This document shows positions 7,125 to 14,222 of a DNA stretch of 64,000 nt, one piece after another. Made by a program: the position numbers and the translations under genes. The number at the start of each line of letters is the position of its first letter. Within the stretch, counting starts at the first letter, position 1. The stretch is from Curtobacterium sp. ER1/6 (lineage in GTDB: Bacteria > Actinomycetota > Actinomycetes > Actinomycetales > Microbacteriaceae): the NCBI RefSeq assembly GCF_001742745.1, contig NZ_MJAK01000006.1, positions 1 through 64,000 on the forward strand, in the 5' to 3' direction. The notes beneath the pieces are model-generated. The model had not been told where the DNA came from, made no database searches, and saw only the letters and a program-made list of their open reading frames with translations.

Positions 7125-8093
7125 GTGAGTCCCGTCCAGACCGACGTCCGCCAGGTCGTCGAGTCGTCCGGGAACGACCTCGACGCGGCGCGCGCACTGT
7201 TCGAGTCCGCCTACGACGCCTCCGGGTTCCTGCCCGAACGCTCCGACCGGGCGTTCGGCTACCGGTTCCGCTCGGTCGGCGACGCTTCGCTGACGCTCGA
7301 CGCCAAGCGGTTCGACGCGCGCATGGTCGGCGAGGTCGACGCGACCAGCCACTACTTCGTCAGCTGGGTGAGCGACGGTGGCGGGGTCATGGACACCGGA
7401 CGTGACGAGGTCGCCCTCGTCCCCGGTCGCCCGGTGGTGTTCCCGAGCGCCCGCCCGTTCGGCTTCGACCTGGCCGACGTCCGGCAGAACGTGGTGCAGT
7501 TCGACCGCCGGCTGCTCGAGCGGGTGGCGGCGGAGATGTACGGGACCGAACCGGCGCCGCTCCTCTTCGACCACGCCGCCGTCCCGCGGCCGGCTGCGGT
7601 CCGGGCGTGGAACGCCGAGCTCCGGGCGACCGCGCAGGTCGTGCTCGGTCCGGTGCCGCTGACACCGCTCGCCATGGCCGAGGCGACCCGGCAGACCGCG
7701 ACGGTGATGCTCCGCACGTTCCCGCACGTCACGGTCGTCCCGGCCGTGCCGGACGTCCCCGGCGCGCGCGGCCGGGTGCAGGAGGCCATCGAGTACATGC
7801 ACGCGAACGCGGAGTCGCCGATCACCACCACCGACGTCGCGCAGCACGTGGGGCTCAGCATCCGCGGCCTGCAGCAGGGGTTCCAGCGGCAGGTGCAGGC
7901 GTCGCCGAACTCGGTGCTCCGCGGGATCCGCTTCGACCGGGTGCGCGCCGAGCTCCGGTACCACGCGGTCGGCGAGGCCACCGTCTCCGAGGTCGCCCAG
8001 CGCTGGGGCTTCGCGCACGCCGGGCGCTTCTCGGCGGCGTACGCGGAGCGGTTCGGGGAGCTGCCGAGCGAGACGCTGCGGCGGCGGGGGTAG
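7125..8093 (+). CDS. AraC-family transcriptional regulator
   Basis: A 322-residue regulator starting at GTG 7125 (GGGAG ten bases upstream). The N-terminal 200 residues resemble the AraC_binding_2/cupin-like sensor domain (DVRQNVVQFDRRLLERVAAE). The C-terminal 100 residues are a classical AraC DNA-binding domain: VQEAIEYMHANAESPITTTD, VAQHVGLSIRGLQQGFQRQ for the first helix-turn-helix, SPNSVLRGIRFDRVRAEL, then TVSEVAQRWGFAHAGRFSAA and YAERFGELPSETLRR. No obvious target gene is adjacent; the next gene downstream is a broken MFS transporter, perhaps a former target. Confidence 0.9.
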   Translation: MSPVQTDVRQVVESSGNDLDAARALFESAYDASGFLPERSDRAFGYRFRSVGDASLTLDAKRFDARMVGEVDATSHYFVSWVSDGGGVMDTGRDEVALVPGRPVVFPSARPFGFDLADVRQNVVQFDRRLLERVAAEMYGTEPAPLLFDHAAVPRPAAVRAWNAELRATAQVVLGPVPLTPLAMAEATRQTATVMLRTFPHVTVVPAVPDVPGARGRVQEAIEYMHANAESPITTTDVAQHVGLSIRGLQQGFQRQVQASPNSVLRGIRFDRVRAELRYHAVGEATVSEVAQRWGFAHAGRFSAAYAERFGELPSETLRRRG

Positions 8094-8106
8094 TCGGTCT
8101 GCGGCG

Positions 8107-8147
8107 GTCGGGAGGCCCTTCCGGCGGCTCGCCACGTGCCTCCCGGC
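8107..8147. repeat. Degenerate copy of the intergenic palindrome
   Basis: GTCGGGAGGC (8107-8116) and GCCTCCCGGC (8138-8147) form a weak hairpin 14 bases past the AraC stop. The arms match the GGGAGGC core of the recurring intergenic repeat, but the outer arms have diverged. Confidence 0.45.
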
Positions 8148-8198
8148 TGCGACGCTCCCGGTACCCGCAGTGTGGTCATCCTCGGCGTACACCCTCCA

Positions 8199-8214
8199 TA
8201 CTGAAACTTCAGTA
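8199..8214 (+). promoter_or_regulatory. Palindromic operator before the MFS pseudogene
   Basis: TACTGAA-AC-TTCAGTA is a perfect 7-bp-arm palindrome 27 bases upstream of the GTG start at 8241. Such ACTGAA/TTCAGT dyads are typical of winged-helix repressor sites (ArsR or MarR type); the regulator is unknown. It has outlived the integrity of the downstream gene. Confidence 0.5.
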
Positions 8215-8240
8215 CTGGTTGACGAATCTGAGGGGTCCTG

Positions 8241-8933
8241 GTGAAGCTGCGCGCCCTCACCGCTGCGCAGGGGGTCTCCTCCGCGGGGGACGCGATCACG
8301 ACCGTCACGCTGCTGTTGGCCCTCCAGGAGCGGGGCGCATCGGCGTTCGTCGTCTCGGCGCTCGTCCTCGCCGAGTTGCTGCCCTCGGTCGTCCTGGGGC
8401 CCGTCCTCGCTCCACTGCTGGACCGGATGGACGTCTCACGGATCGTCTCGGCAGCACTCGCTGCGAGCACTCATCGCCATCGGGATCGCCTTCGTCCCGT
8501 CGGAGGGAGGACTGCTCCTGCTGGTCGCTGCAGCGGCGGCGGTCTCGGCGGTCGACTCCCCCGCGATGGCACTCCTGGTCCCGACCGCGGTCCCCACAGG
8601 ACGTGCGGTCGCCGTCGGGTACGCCCGATCCGACACCTGTCGCACGATCGGAACGCTCGTCGGACCGGCCGTCGCCGGGTTCCTGGTCGCGGCCGTCGGC
8701 ACGCACGCGACCCTCCTCGTCGACGCCGGTACGTTCGGTCGATCGTGCACCGACGAGCCCCGCGGGCCGTGCAGGGCCGGGCCTTCGCAGCGATGATCGG
8801 CACCAACAACGCCGCGACGATGGCCGGCACTGCGGTCGGCGGTCCGGCGGTCGCCCTCCTGGGCGGTGGCGGGACGCTGCTCGCGACGCTCGTCGGGACC
8901 GGGTGGCTCCTCCGCCGCGAGCAGACGTCGTGA
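8241..8933 (+). pseudogene. MFS transporter remnant (frameshift plus internal deletion)
   Basis: The first 75 codons from GTG 8241 read as an MFS N-terminus (LTAAQGVSSAGDAITTVTLL, LLPSVVLGPVLAPLLDRMD). At about 8460 the coding sense passes to another frame (ALIAIGIAFVPSEGGLLLL, SAVDSPAMALLVPTAVP, IGTLVGPAVAGFLVAAVGTH), and at about 8740 it returns to the first frame with a C-terminal piece (RAVQGRAFAAMIGTNN and GGTLLATLVGTGWLLRR). Only about 230 codons remain of the usual 400, so roughly the third to tenth spans' worth of middle sequence is missing. It is certainly not a functional transporter as written, unless the sequence has errors. AGGGG precedes the start. Confidence 0.8.
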
Positions 8934-8980
8934 GGGACGGACCGATGACCATGTGGGTCGCGCCGTGGACGCGGGCAGGA

Positions 8981-9025
8981 GACGGACGGGAGGCTCCTGC
9001 CGCGGCCCCGCCACGCGCCTCCAGT
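8981..9025. repeat. Degenerate copy of the intergenic palindrome
   Basis: GGACGGGAGGC at 8984-8994 and GCGCCTCC at 9015-9022 frame a GC-rich loop between the MFS remnant and the convergent XRE gene. The half-sites match the recurrent family, so this is probably a diverged member acting as a shared terminator. Confidence 0.5.
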
Positions 9026-9030
9026 GGGGC

Positions 9031-9813
9031 TCAGAGCCGACGGTAGGTCGTCATGGTCTGGTCCGGCCGGTCAGCGACGTCGAACGAGGTGTACGCGAGG
9101 CGTTGCACCTGCCCGTCGGCCTGCCTGACGCGCTTGATGCCGGCCCCCGGTGTGCCGACGTCGTACCGCGGCCACCACCGGTCGGCCTCCGGGCTGGCCC
9201 CGCGGAGATCGGCCTCGAGTTCCCGCCAGACCGCGACGCCCGGATGCCGCCCGGCTCGGGCCCGGAGCCGTGCGAGGAGCCCCTGGGCCACGTCGGTCCA
9301 GTCCGGCAGGACGTCGCGTGCACCGGGAGCCAGGAACACCCACCGGACCAGGTTGGGGTGCTCGCCGTGGTCGAGTGCGCCGCGGAACAGCTCGGCCGCC
9401 GCCGTGTTCCACGCCAGCAGGTCGAAGGTTCCCCCGGTCACGTAGGTCGGGGCGGGGTCGAGGAGGTCGACGACCCGGGCGACCTCCGGATCGAGGACTT
9501 CGTCGGGGCTCGTCGGTACGGGCTCGTCGACGGCGATGGCGAAGAGGTGTGTCCGCTCCGCTCCGGCGAGTCCGAGGGCGCGCGCGATCGCGTCGAGGAC
9601 CTGACGGGAGGGGCGGACGTCCCGGCCCTGCTCGAGGAAGGTGTACCAGGTGGCGCTGATCCCGGCGAGCATCGCGAGCTCCTCGCGGCGGAGGCCCGGG
9701 GTGCGACGGCGGGACGATCCCGGCAGCCCGACGTCGACCGGGCTCACCCGTTCCCTTCGCGCCCGCAGGAACGCCCCGAGTTCCCGACGCTGCTGCTCGG
9801 TGACGTCGCTCAC
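9031..9813 (-). CDS. XRE-family regulator with MmyB-like ligand-binding domain
   Basis: A 260-residue regulator; GTG 9813 is preceded by the strong ribosome site GGGAGGG. Residues about 5-75 are the helix-turn-helix: ELGAFLRARRERVSP, then RRTPGLRREELAMLAGISAT, WYTFLEQGRDVRPS and VLDAIARALGL. The rest matches the MmyB-like ligand-binding domain: TYVTGGTFDLLAWNTAAAEL, PNLVRWVFLAPGARD and WWPRYDV. Such regulators usually sit beside a short-chain or medium-chain dehydrogenase they control; here the divergent neighbour at 9893 is a dehydrogenase, which fits. The ligand is unknown. Confidence 0.9.
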   Translation of the reverse strand: MSDVTEQQRRELGAFLRARRERVSPVDVGLPGSSRRRTPGLRREELAMLAGISATWYTFLEQGRDVRPSRQVLDAIARALGLAGAERTHLFAIAVDEPVPTSPDEVLDPEVARVVDLLDPAPTYVTGGTFDLLAWNTAAAELFRGALDHGEHPNLVRWVFLAPGARDVLPDWTDVAQGLLARLRARAGRHPGVAVWRELEADLRGASPEADRWWPRYDVGTPGAGIKRVRQADGQVQRLAYTSFDVADRPDQTMTTYRRL

Positions 9814-9892
9814 GCCGTCCCTCCCTGGTGGTCCGGGTACCAGTATGCGGCGGCTCTGGATGGTCGCTCGCTGCCTGCGGAGACTCGGGGGC

Positions 9893-10969
9893 ATGCAGGC
9901 ATGGACACTCGACGGATCCGGTTCGACACTCAGCGTCGAGGAGGTGCCGGACCCGCGCGTCCGCAGCGGCGGCGTGGTGCTGCGCATGCTCGCGGTGCAG
10001 GTCCCCGCCTACACGCGGGTGCTCGTCGAGGGGGGCCGCGGCGGCATCGCGACCCCGACCGTGCTCGGCATCGGCGGCATCGGGATCGTCGAGGAGGTCG
10101 CTGACGACGTCACGACCGTCCGGCCCGGCGAGACGGCGCTGTGCACCGGGTTCCTGCGGAGCGGTCGGGTCGCCGAGCCGGAGGAGGTCCTCCTCGGGTG
10201 GACGGGGATCGGCGGCCGCGGGGCGACGACGGCGACCACGGACCGGATGCGCCGAGTCTGGCGGACCGGCACCTTCGCGGAGCGCACCGTGATGCCCGGA
10301 TCGGCCGTGCTCGCGCTCCCCGGCGCCGAGACGTACGGCGACCCGACAAAGCTCGCGTTCCTGCCCTGGTTGAGCGTCGCGGACGGGGCGGTCGAGCGCA
10401 GCGGGATGACGGCCGGGGACCGCGTCGTCGTCCTCGGTGCCAGTGGACAGATGGGCGGCGCAGCCGTCCTCCTGGCGCTCGCCCGGGGCGCGGCGCAGGT
10501 CGTCGCGGTGGGACGGGACGCCGGGAGCCTCGACCGCCTCCAGGCACTCGACGGACGCGTCCGAGCCGTCCGCTCCGTGGGCGCGCGCGACGCCGACGCG
10601 GCAGCGATCGGCGCGGCAGCCGGCGGCGACGCCGACGTCGTGATCGACGCCCTCGGACCGACCCCGACCCCGGACCTCACCATGGCCGGGTTCGACAGCG
10701 TCCGGACCGACGGCACGATGGTCCTCCTCGGCGGCGTCCGCCAGGCGCTCCCGATCCCCTACGACCAGCTCATGCGCCGACGGATCACCCTGCGTGGCTC
10801 GTGGATGTGCTCCGAGGAGACCGCGTACCGGGTCTGGCGTCAGGTGCAGGCGGGCGTCATCGACCTCGGCGCCCTCGAGGTGACCACCGTCGGCATCGAG
10901 GACCCGGCCGCAGCGCTCGCCCAGGCCGAGCAGATCCGGGGACTGTCCGTCCTGGTGCTGACGCCCTGA
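9893..10969 (+). CDS. Zinc-type alcohol dehydrogenase-like oxidoreductase
   Basis: A 358-residue medium-chain dehydrogenase fold. The N-terminal half is GroES-like (VLGIGGIGIVEEVADDVTTV, VRPGETALCTGF) and the Rossmann half has DRVVVLGASGQMGGAAVLLA with the downstream VVAVGRDAGSLDRLQAL. The usual catalytic Cys/His zinc ligands are not conserved, so it may be a zinc-free reductase. It is divergent from the MmyB-type XRE regulator at 9813 and probably its target. Substrate unknown. Confidence 0.8.
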   Translation: MQAWTLDGSGSTLSVEEVPDPRVRSGGVVLRMLAVQVPAYTRVLVEGGRGGIATPTVLGIGGIGIVEEVADDVTTVRPGETALCTGFLRSGRVAEPEEVLLGWTGIGGRGATTATTDRMRRVWRTGTFAERTVMPGSAVLALPGAETYGDPTKLAFLPWLSVADGAVERSGMTAGDRVVVLGASGQMGGAAVLLALARGAAQVVAVGRDAGSLDRLQALDGRVRAVRSVGARDADAAAIGAAAGGDADVVIDALGPTPTPDLTMAGFDSVRTDGTMVLLGGVRQALPIPYDQLMRRRITLRGSWMCSEETAYRVWRQVQAGVIDLGALEVTTVGIEDPAAALAQAEQIRGLSVLVLTP

Positions 10970-11044
10970 ACCCGGAGAACAGGTCGCACCGCGAGGCTGC
11001 TCGTCCCGATGGACGATCGGCTGTCGGGACACCGCAGCGGCCAG

Positions 11045-11578
11045 CTACCGCTTCCGACCATCACTCGTCGCGGCTGGGCCCTGGTGCTCGGCTGAGACCT
11101 GGTGCGCGGCTGCGTCGGAGGCGGCCGCATCCAGCGCGAGGACGACCTCCGTCGCGATGGCGAGGTCAGCCGGTGAGAAGTCGCCGAGTGCTCGGCGGAG
11201 GGCATCGGACAACGGCGCGTAGAACGCCGCGGCGGCCTGGTGGACCGACTCGGTGGATCGGAGACGCACGACACGGCGATCATCGTGGTCGTGGCTCCGC
11301 ACCACGTGACCCGCGGTCTCCAGGCGCCGGAGCAGTGTCGAGGTCGCACCGGTCGTGAGCCCGACTCGCGCTGCGAGCCGCGCGGGCGTCAGCGTTCCAC
11401 CGTGCCGTTCAGCGGTCAGGATCTCGACGACCGCGGCGGCATCGGTCGGGTGCATGCCGTGGCTGCGCGCGAACATCCGCCCGAGCTCTGAGTCCCGAGC
11501 GCCGAACGAGCGCACTGCGTCGACCAGTGCCGCGCGCTGCTCGTCCGTCGCCGCCCCACTGCCACCTCGATCGTCCAT
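11045..11578 (-). CDS. MarR-family transcriptional regulator
   Basis: A 177-residue MarR protein: GMHPTDAAAVVEILTAERHG, then the winged helix LTPARLAARVGLTTGATSTL, LRRLETAGHVVRSHDHDDRR and wing VVRLRSTES. A Gln/Ala-rich tail follows. It is divergent from an alpha/beta hydrolase with an AT-rich 70-base intergenic region holding direct repeats of TTCAT (11609 and 11624), plausible sites for co-regulation. Ligand unknown. Confidence 0.88.
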   Translation of the reverse strand: MDDRGGSGAATDEQRAALVDAVRSFGARDSELGRMFARSHGMHPTDAAAVVEILTAERHGGTLTPARLAARVGLTTGATSTLLRRLETAGHVVRSHDHDDRRVVRLRSTESVHQAAAAFYAPLSDALRRALGDFSPADLAIATEVVLALDAAASDAAAHQVSAEHQGPAATSDGRKR

Positions 11579-11649
11579 GGGCGCAAAGATAGCAATGGCG
11601 GAGTAGCTTCATGGCGTAACCACTTCATAATGTGAGTAGTGAGGGTGCC

Positions 11650-12546
11650 ATGCGGCCGTCGGACATCAGCAGGCGAAGCGTCGTGTCCCGCGACGGCACG
11701 ACGATCGGCTACCTGCGACAGGGGGTCGGGCCGGCGGTCGTGCTCGTCCAGGGCGCCATGGCCGATGTGCACGCCTACCGGAGCCTCGCCAGCGAACTGG
11801 CTGCGTCCTTCACCGTCATCAGTGCCGAGCGTCGCGGTCGCGGACTCAGCCCTCGCGGGTACACCCCAGACCATGACATCGCTCGGGACGTCGAGGACCT
11901 CGACGCGATCATGGCCGCCACCGGCGCGACGACGCTGTTCGGTCTGAGCTCGGGGGGCGTGATCGTGCTCGAAGCAGCACGGACGCTGCCACGCGTCGAG
12001 CGGATCGCGATCTTCGAACCACCCTTCTACGAGAACGGCATCGACCGCGCCCGTCTCGAGCAGCTCTTCGCCGACATCGACCACCGCCGCTCCGGCGCCG
12101 CACTCATCGGCGCGCTCCTCACGGCCGGCACAGCCCCCGGAGCGATCGCACACCTTCCCCGTCGGCTCGCTCGCGTCCTCGGCCTGGCCGTACTCACCTC
12201 CCAGGCATGGGCGCCCGGCCCCGCCTCGTCGCTCCGCCAGCTCCTCCCCGGCGTTCGGTACGACTTCCACGACGTCGCTCAGGTCGAGCACCGGATCGAC
12301 CAGTACGGCACCGTGACGCAGCCGACCCTGCTCCTCAGCGGCACGAAGAGCCCCCGGTTCCTGCGCGACGCGGTCGCCCGTCTCGGCCGGATCCTGCCGG
12401 ACGCGAAGCGCGTCGAGCTCGCTGGCCTGGGTCACGACGGCCCCTGGAACACGGGCGCCCCGCGTTCGGTCGCCACCGAGCTCACGTCCTTCTTCTCCCC
12501 GACCCGCACGATCGACGACTCCCCGACCCCGTACCGTCGCCAGTAG
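11650..12546 (+). CDS. Alpha/beta-fold hydrolase
   Basis: A 298-residue hydrolase of the abhydrolase_1/6 type. Landmarks are the oxyanion-region strand VGPAVVLVQGAMADVHAYRS, the nucleophile elbow GLSSGG with Ser100, the strand TQPTLLLSGTKSPRF carrying the region of the acid residue, and a C-terminal His in LAGLGHDGPW. I chose ATG 11650, preceded by GAGGG, over the GTG at 11632. It is divergent from a MarR gene that probably regulates it. Substrate cannot be told from sequence. Confidence 0.82.
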   Translation: MRPSDISRRSVVSRDGTTIGYLRQGVGPAVVLVQGAMADVHAYRSLASELAASFTVISAERRGRGLSPRGYTPDHDIARDVEDLDAIMAATGATTLFGLSSGGVIVLEAARTLPRVERIAIFEPPFYENGIDRARLEQLFADIDHRRSGAALIGALLTAGTAPGAIAHLPRRLARVLGLAVLTSQAWAPGPASSLRQLLPGVRYDFHDVAQVEHRIDQYGTVTQPTLLLSGTKSPRFLRDAVARLGRILPDAKRVELAGLGHDGPWNTGAPRSVATELTSFFSPTRTIDDSPTPYRRQ

Positions 12547-12568
12547 CCCGCACGTCGGATGCTTCTCG

Positions 12569-13708
12569 TCAGCACAGGAGGTCGTCAGGCCGCAAGGCCG
12601 CTGTTACCTTCTGCTCATGAACATCGGGCACGGCGACGCACCGCTCCGCTTGACCCCGGCTGTACGGATTGCAGCGGTGCTCGCCGCCGGGTACGGCTTC
12701 GCACTCGTCGCCCTGGCAGTCGTGCTCGCCACGGACTGGGCTCTCCACCGGGGGAACGTCGGCCACCTGCACAGCCTCGCTGCGTACCGCGGTGTCGCGT
12801 ACTCCATCGTGGCGTGTGCCGCCGGAGCTGCTCTGCTGATGACCGGCAGCGTCCGAGCATGGCGCGGCTCGAGAGGGCTTGCTGCGCTCATCCCCCTCGG
12901 ACTCATCGTCGCCATCGGTTGTGTCGGCGAACTCATCGACATCTCGACCGGTCAGAGCGTGAACTCGAACATCACCGGTGCGGCGATCATCTGCGCAGCT
13001 GCCCTCCCGGCGGTGCTGTTGATCCTGCCCCGGAAGGACGCTGCAACCTAGCGATCTGCCGTCGGGCCAGGTCCCGCGGCGCGACGCTCCGTCCCGCACA
13101 CGGGCCCCGCACTCGCGCGGACCGCACCGGCGTGTCGGATCCTCCGGTTCGATCGGAACGGGCCGCGTGAAGTAAACCCACGGGAACGTCCCGCCCGGAA
13201 CATCCGTCCACCCCTCCTTCAGCAGGCGAGTGGACTTCCGGCTCCCCTGGAGCACCCGCACGTGCTCCCACGGGCGGGTGTCCTGCACGAGCTCGTGGGA
13301 CTGCAGCCCGACACGGATCGCGTGCCAGCCTTCGGCGCCGAGCTTCGCGAGCTTGCCCATCTCGTCGAACGCGGTCACCGGGTAGAGCGTCCGAACTGCC
13401 GGCACCGCGTCGACCGCGGGCGGCGCAACACCGGTCAGCGGAGATCCGTACATCTGCTGCGCGGCTTGCCGAGACGAACCGAGGATCTCCCCGATGGCTG
13501 CCCAGGAAGCCCCGTTCCGCCGTGCCCCGTCGACGGCCGCCTGGGTGACCTCACGGAGCAGCGAGCGCATCGTCAGGCACAGTTCAACCGCTCTCAGCGA
13601 CTGCTCGCGGAATGCCTCCGGACCGAGACCAGGATCGTCGTCGTCCAGCTCGGGGAGGGCGCGGGCGATCAGCTCCCTCAGTTGTGCGGTGATGGCGGAG
13701 TCGGTCAT
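12569..13708 (-). CDS. HTH protein with run-on C-terminus (stop lost)
   Basis: From ATG 13708 the first about 190 residues look genuine: LRELIARALPELDDDDPG, a long helix LCLTMRSLLREVTQAAVDGA, a helix-turn-helix-like ASWAAIGEILGSSRQAAQQM, and a C-terminal domain ending ...GGTFPWVYFTRPVPIEPE. Beyond about 13135 the frame continues, without stop, for another 190 codons of Arg/Gly/Asp-rich sequence lying antisense to the membrane-protein gene at 12617. That part has no protein character. A one-base shift would reach a stop at about 13048, just where the convergent gene ends, so I infer a recent frameshift or lost stop. Its upstream partner is also frameshifted. Function unknown; DNA binding is plausible. 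Confidence 0.45.
   Translation of the reverse strand: MTDSAITAQLRELIARALPELDDDDPGLGPEAFREQSLRAVELCLTMRSLLREVTQAAVDGARRNGASWAAIGEILGSSRQAAQQMYGSPLTGVAPPAVDAVPAVRTLYPVTAFDEMGKLAKLGAEGWHAIRVGLQSHELVQDTRPWEHVRVLQGSRKSTRLLKEGWTDVPGGTFPWVYFTRPVPIEPEDPTRRCGPRECGARVRDGASRRGTWPDGRSLGCSVLPGQDQQHRREGSCADDRRTGDVRVHALTGRDVDEFADTTDGDDESEGDERSKPSRAAPCSDAAGHQQSSSGGTRHDGVRDTAVRSEAVQVADVPPVESPVRGEHDCQGDECEAVPGGEHRCNPYSRGQAERCVAVPDVHEQKVTAALRPDDLLC
12617..13051 (+). CDS. Small four-span membrane protein, unknown function
   Basis: A 144-residue protein with four hydrophobic segments: AVRIAAVLAAGYGFALVALA, AYSIVACAAGAALLMTG, LAALIPLGLIVAIGCVGELI and ITGAAIICAAALPAVLLIL. No domain is recognised. The ribosome site is weak. 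Its full length is overlapped by the unconvincing tail of the opposite-strand HTH frame; the hydrophobic pattern makes this strand the real one. Confidence 0.6.
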   Translation: MNIGHGDAPLRLTPAVRIAAVLAAGYGFALVALAVVLATDWALHRGNVGHLHSLAAYRGVAYSIVACAAGAALLMTGSVRAWRGSRGLAALIPLGLIVAIGCVGELIDISTGQSVNSNITGAAIICAAALPAVLLILPRKDAAT

Positions 13709-13713
13709 GTTTC

Positions 13714-13958
13714 TCAGCGCTGGGCTTGCGCCGCACTCACGGCGAACACCGCGAAGACCAGTCCGACGACGATGGCCCCGCGAGCAGCATGCCATCGCGC
13801 CCGACACCCCAGGCGTAACCGCTCCCGATCGCGACGAGCCCGAAGGCGCCGGCGACGAGTCCGAGGATCATGGTGTTCCGCACGGGGACATGCTCTCGCA
13901 GGCGCAGACGCGCGTCGATCCACCGTTGACAACCGGTGTCATCTTCGGGGTTCTCCAC
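13714..13958 (-). pseudogene. Frameshifted two-span membrane protein
   Basis: From GTG 13958 the frame reads ENPEDDTGCQRWIDARLRLR then a span MILGLVAGAFGLVAIGSGYA and GVGRDGMLLAG. At about 13785 the membrane sense moves to the next frame (GAIVVGLVFAVFAVSAAQAQ, stop at 13714). Joining the two frames gives an 81-residue two-span protein; as written the first frame ends at 13737 with nonsense. The restored stop lies six bases before the start of the HTH gene, so they formed an operon. A single-base deletion near the CTCGCGGGG run would explain it. Confidence 0.65.
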
Positions 13959-14070
13959 GACGCGGCCGATTGCCGTGCAGGAGCCACCGCCCTCGCGGTT
14001 CCGTCACCTCCGACCTCGTGGGACCGACAGCCGACCGGCCACCGCCGTCATCCTGCCGACTGACGTTGGT

Positions 14071-14084
14071 TGAATGATCGTTCA
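14071..14084. promoter_or_regulatory. TetR-like operator dyad in an intergenic region
   Basis: TGAATGATCGTTCA is a 14-base dyad with one mismatched pair, of the TGAAC/GTTCA type bound by many TetR-family repressors. It lies between the decayed operon (ends 13958) and the LAYTG gene at 14223. No TetR gene is adjacent. The rest of 13959-14222 shows no gene. Confidence 0.35.
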
Positions 14085-14182
14085 GCCCACAGTGGAACCA
14101 CCGGTCCTGACCTGGGGTTTCCCCGATGCCCCCCGACCGAGGGAGCAGCGCGGTTCCCAGCGTCCTCTTAACCTGCGCGGAC

Positions 14183-14203
14183 CGACAGTTTCCCGGACTG
14201 TCG
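14183..14203 (+). promoter_or_regulatory. Hairpin in the leader of the LAYTG surface-protein gene
   Basis: CGACAGT (14183-14189) pairs with ACTGTCG (14197-14203) around a seven-base loop, 20 bases before the GTG start and just upstream of the CAGGGGG ribosome site. It could be an operator or an RNA stem in the 5' leader. Confidence 0.4.
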
Positions 14204-14222
14204 CCTGACCCAGGGGGAACCC

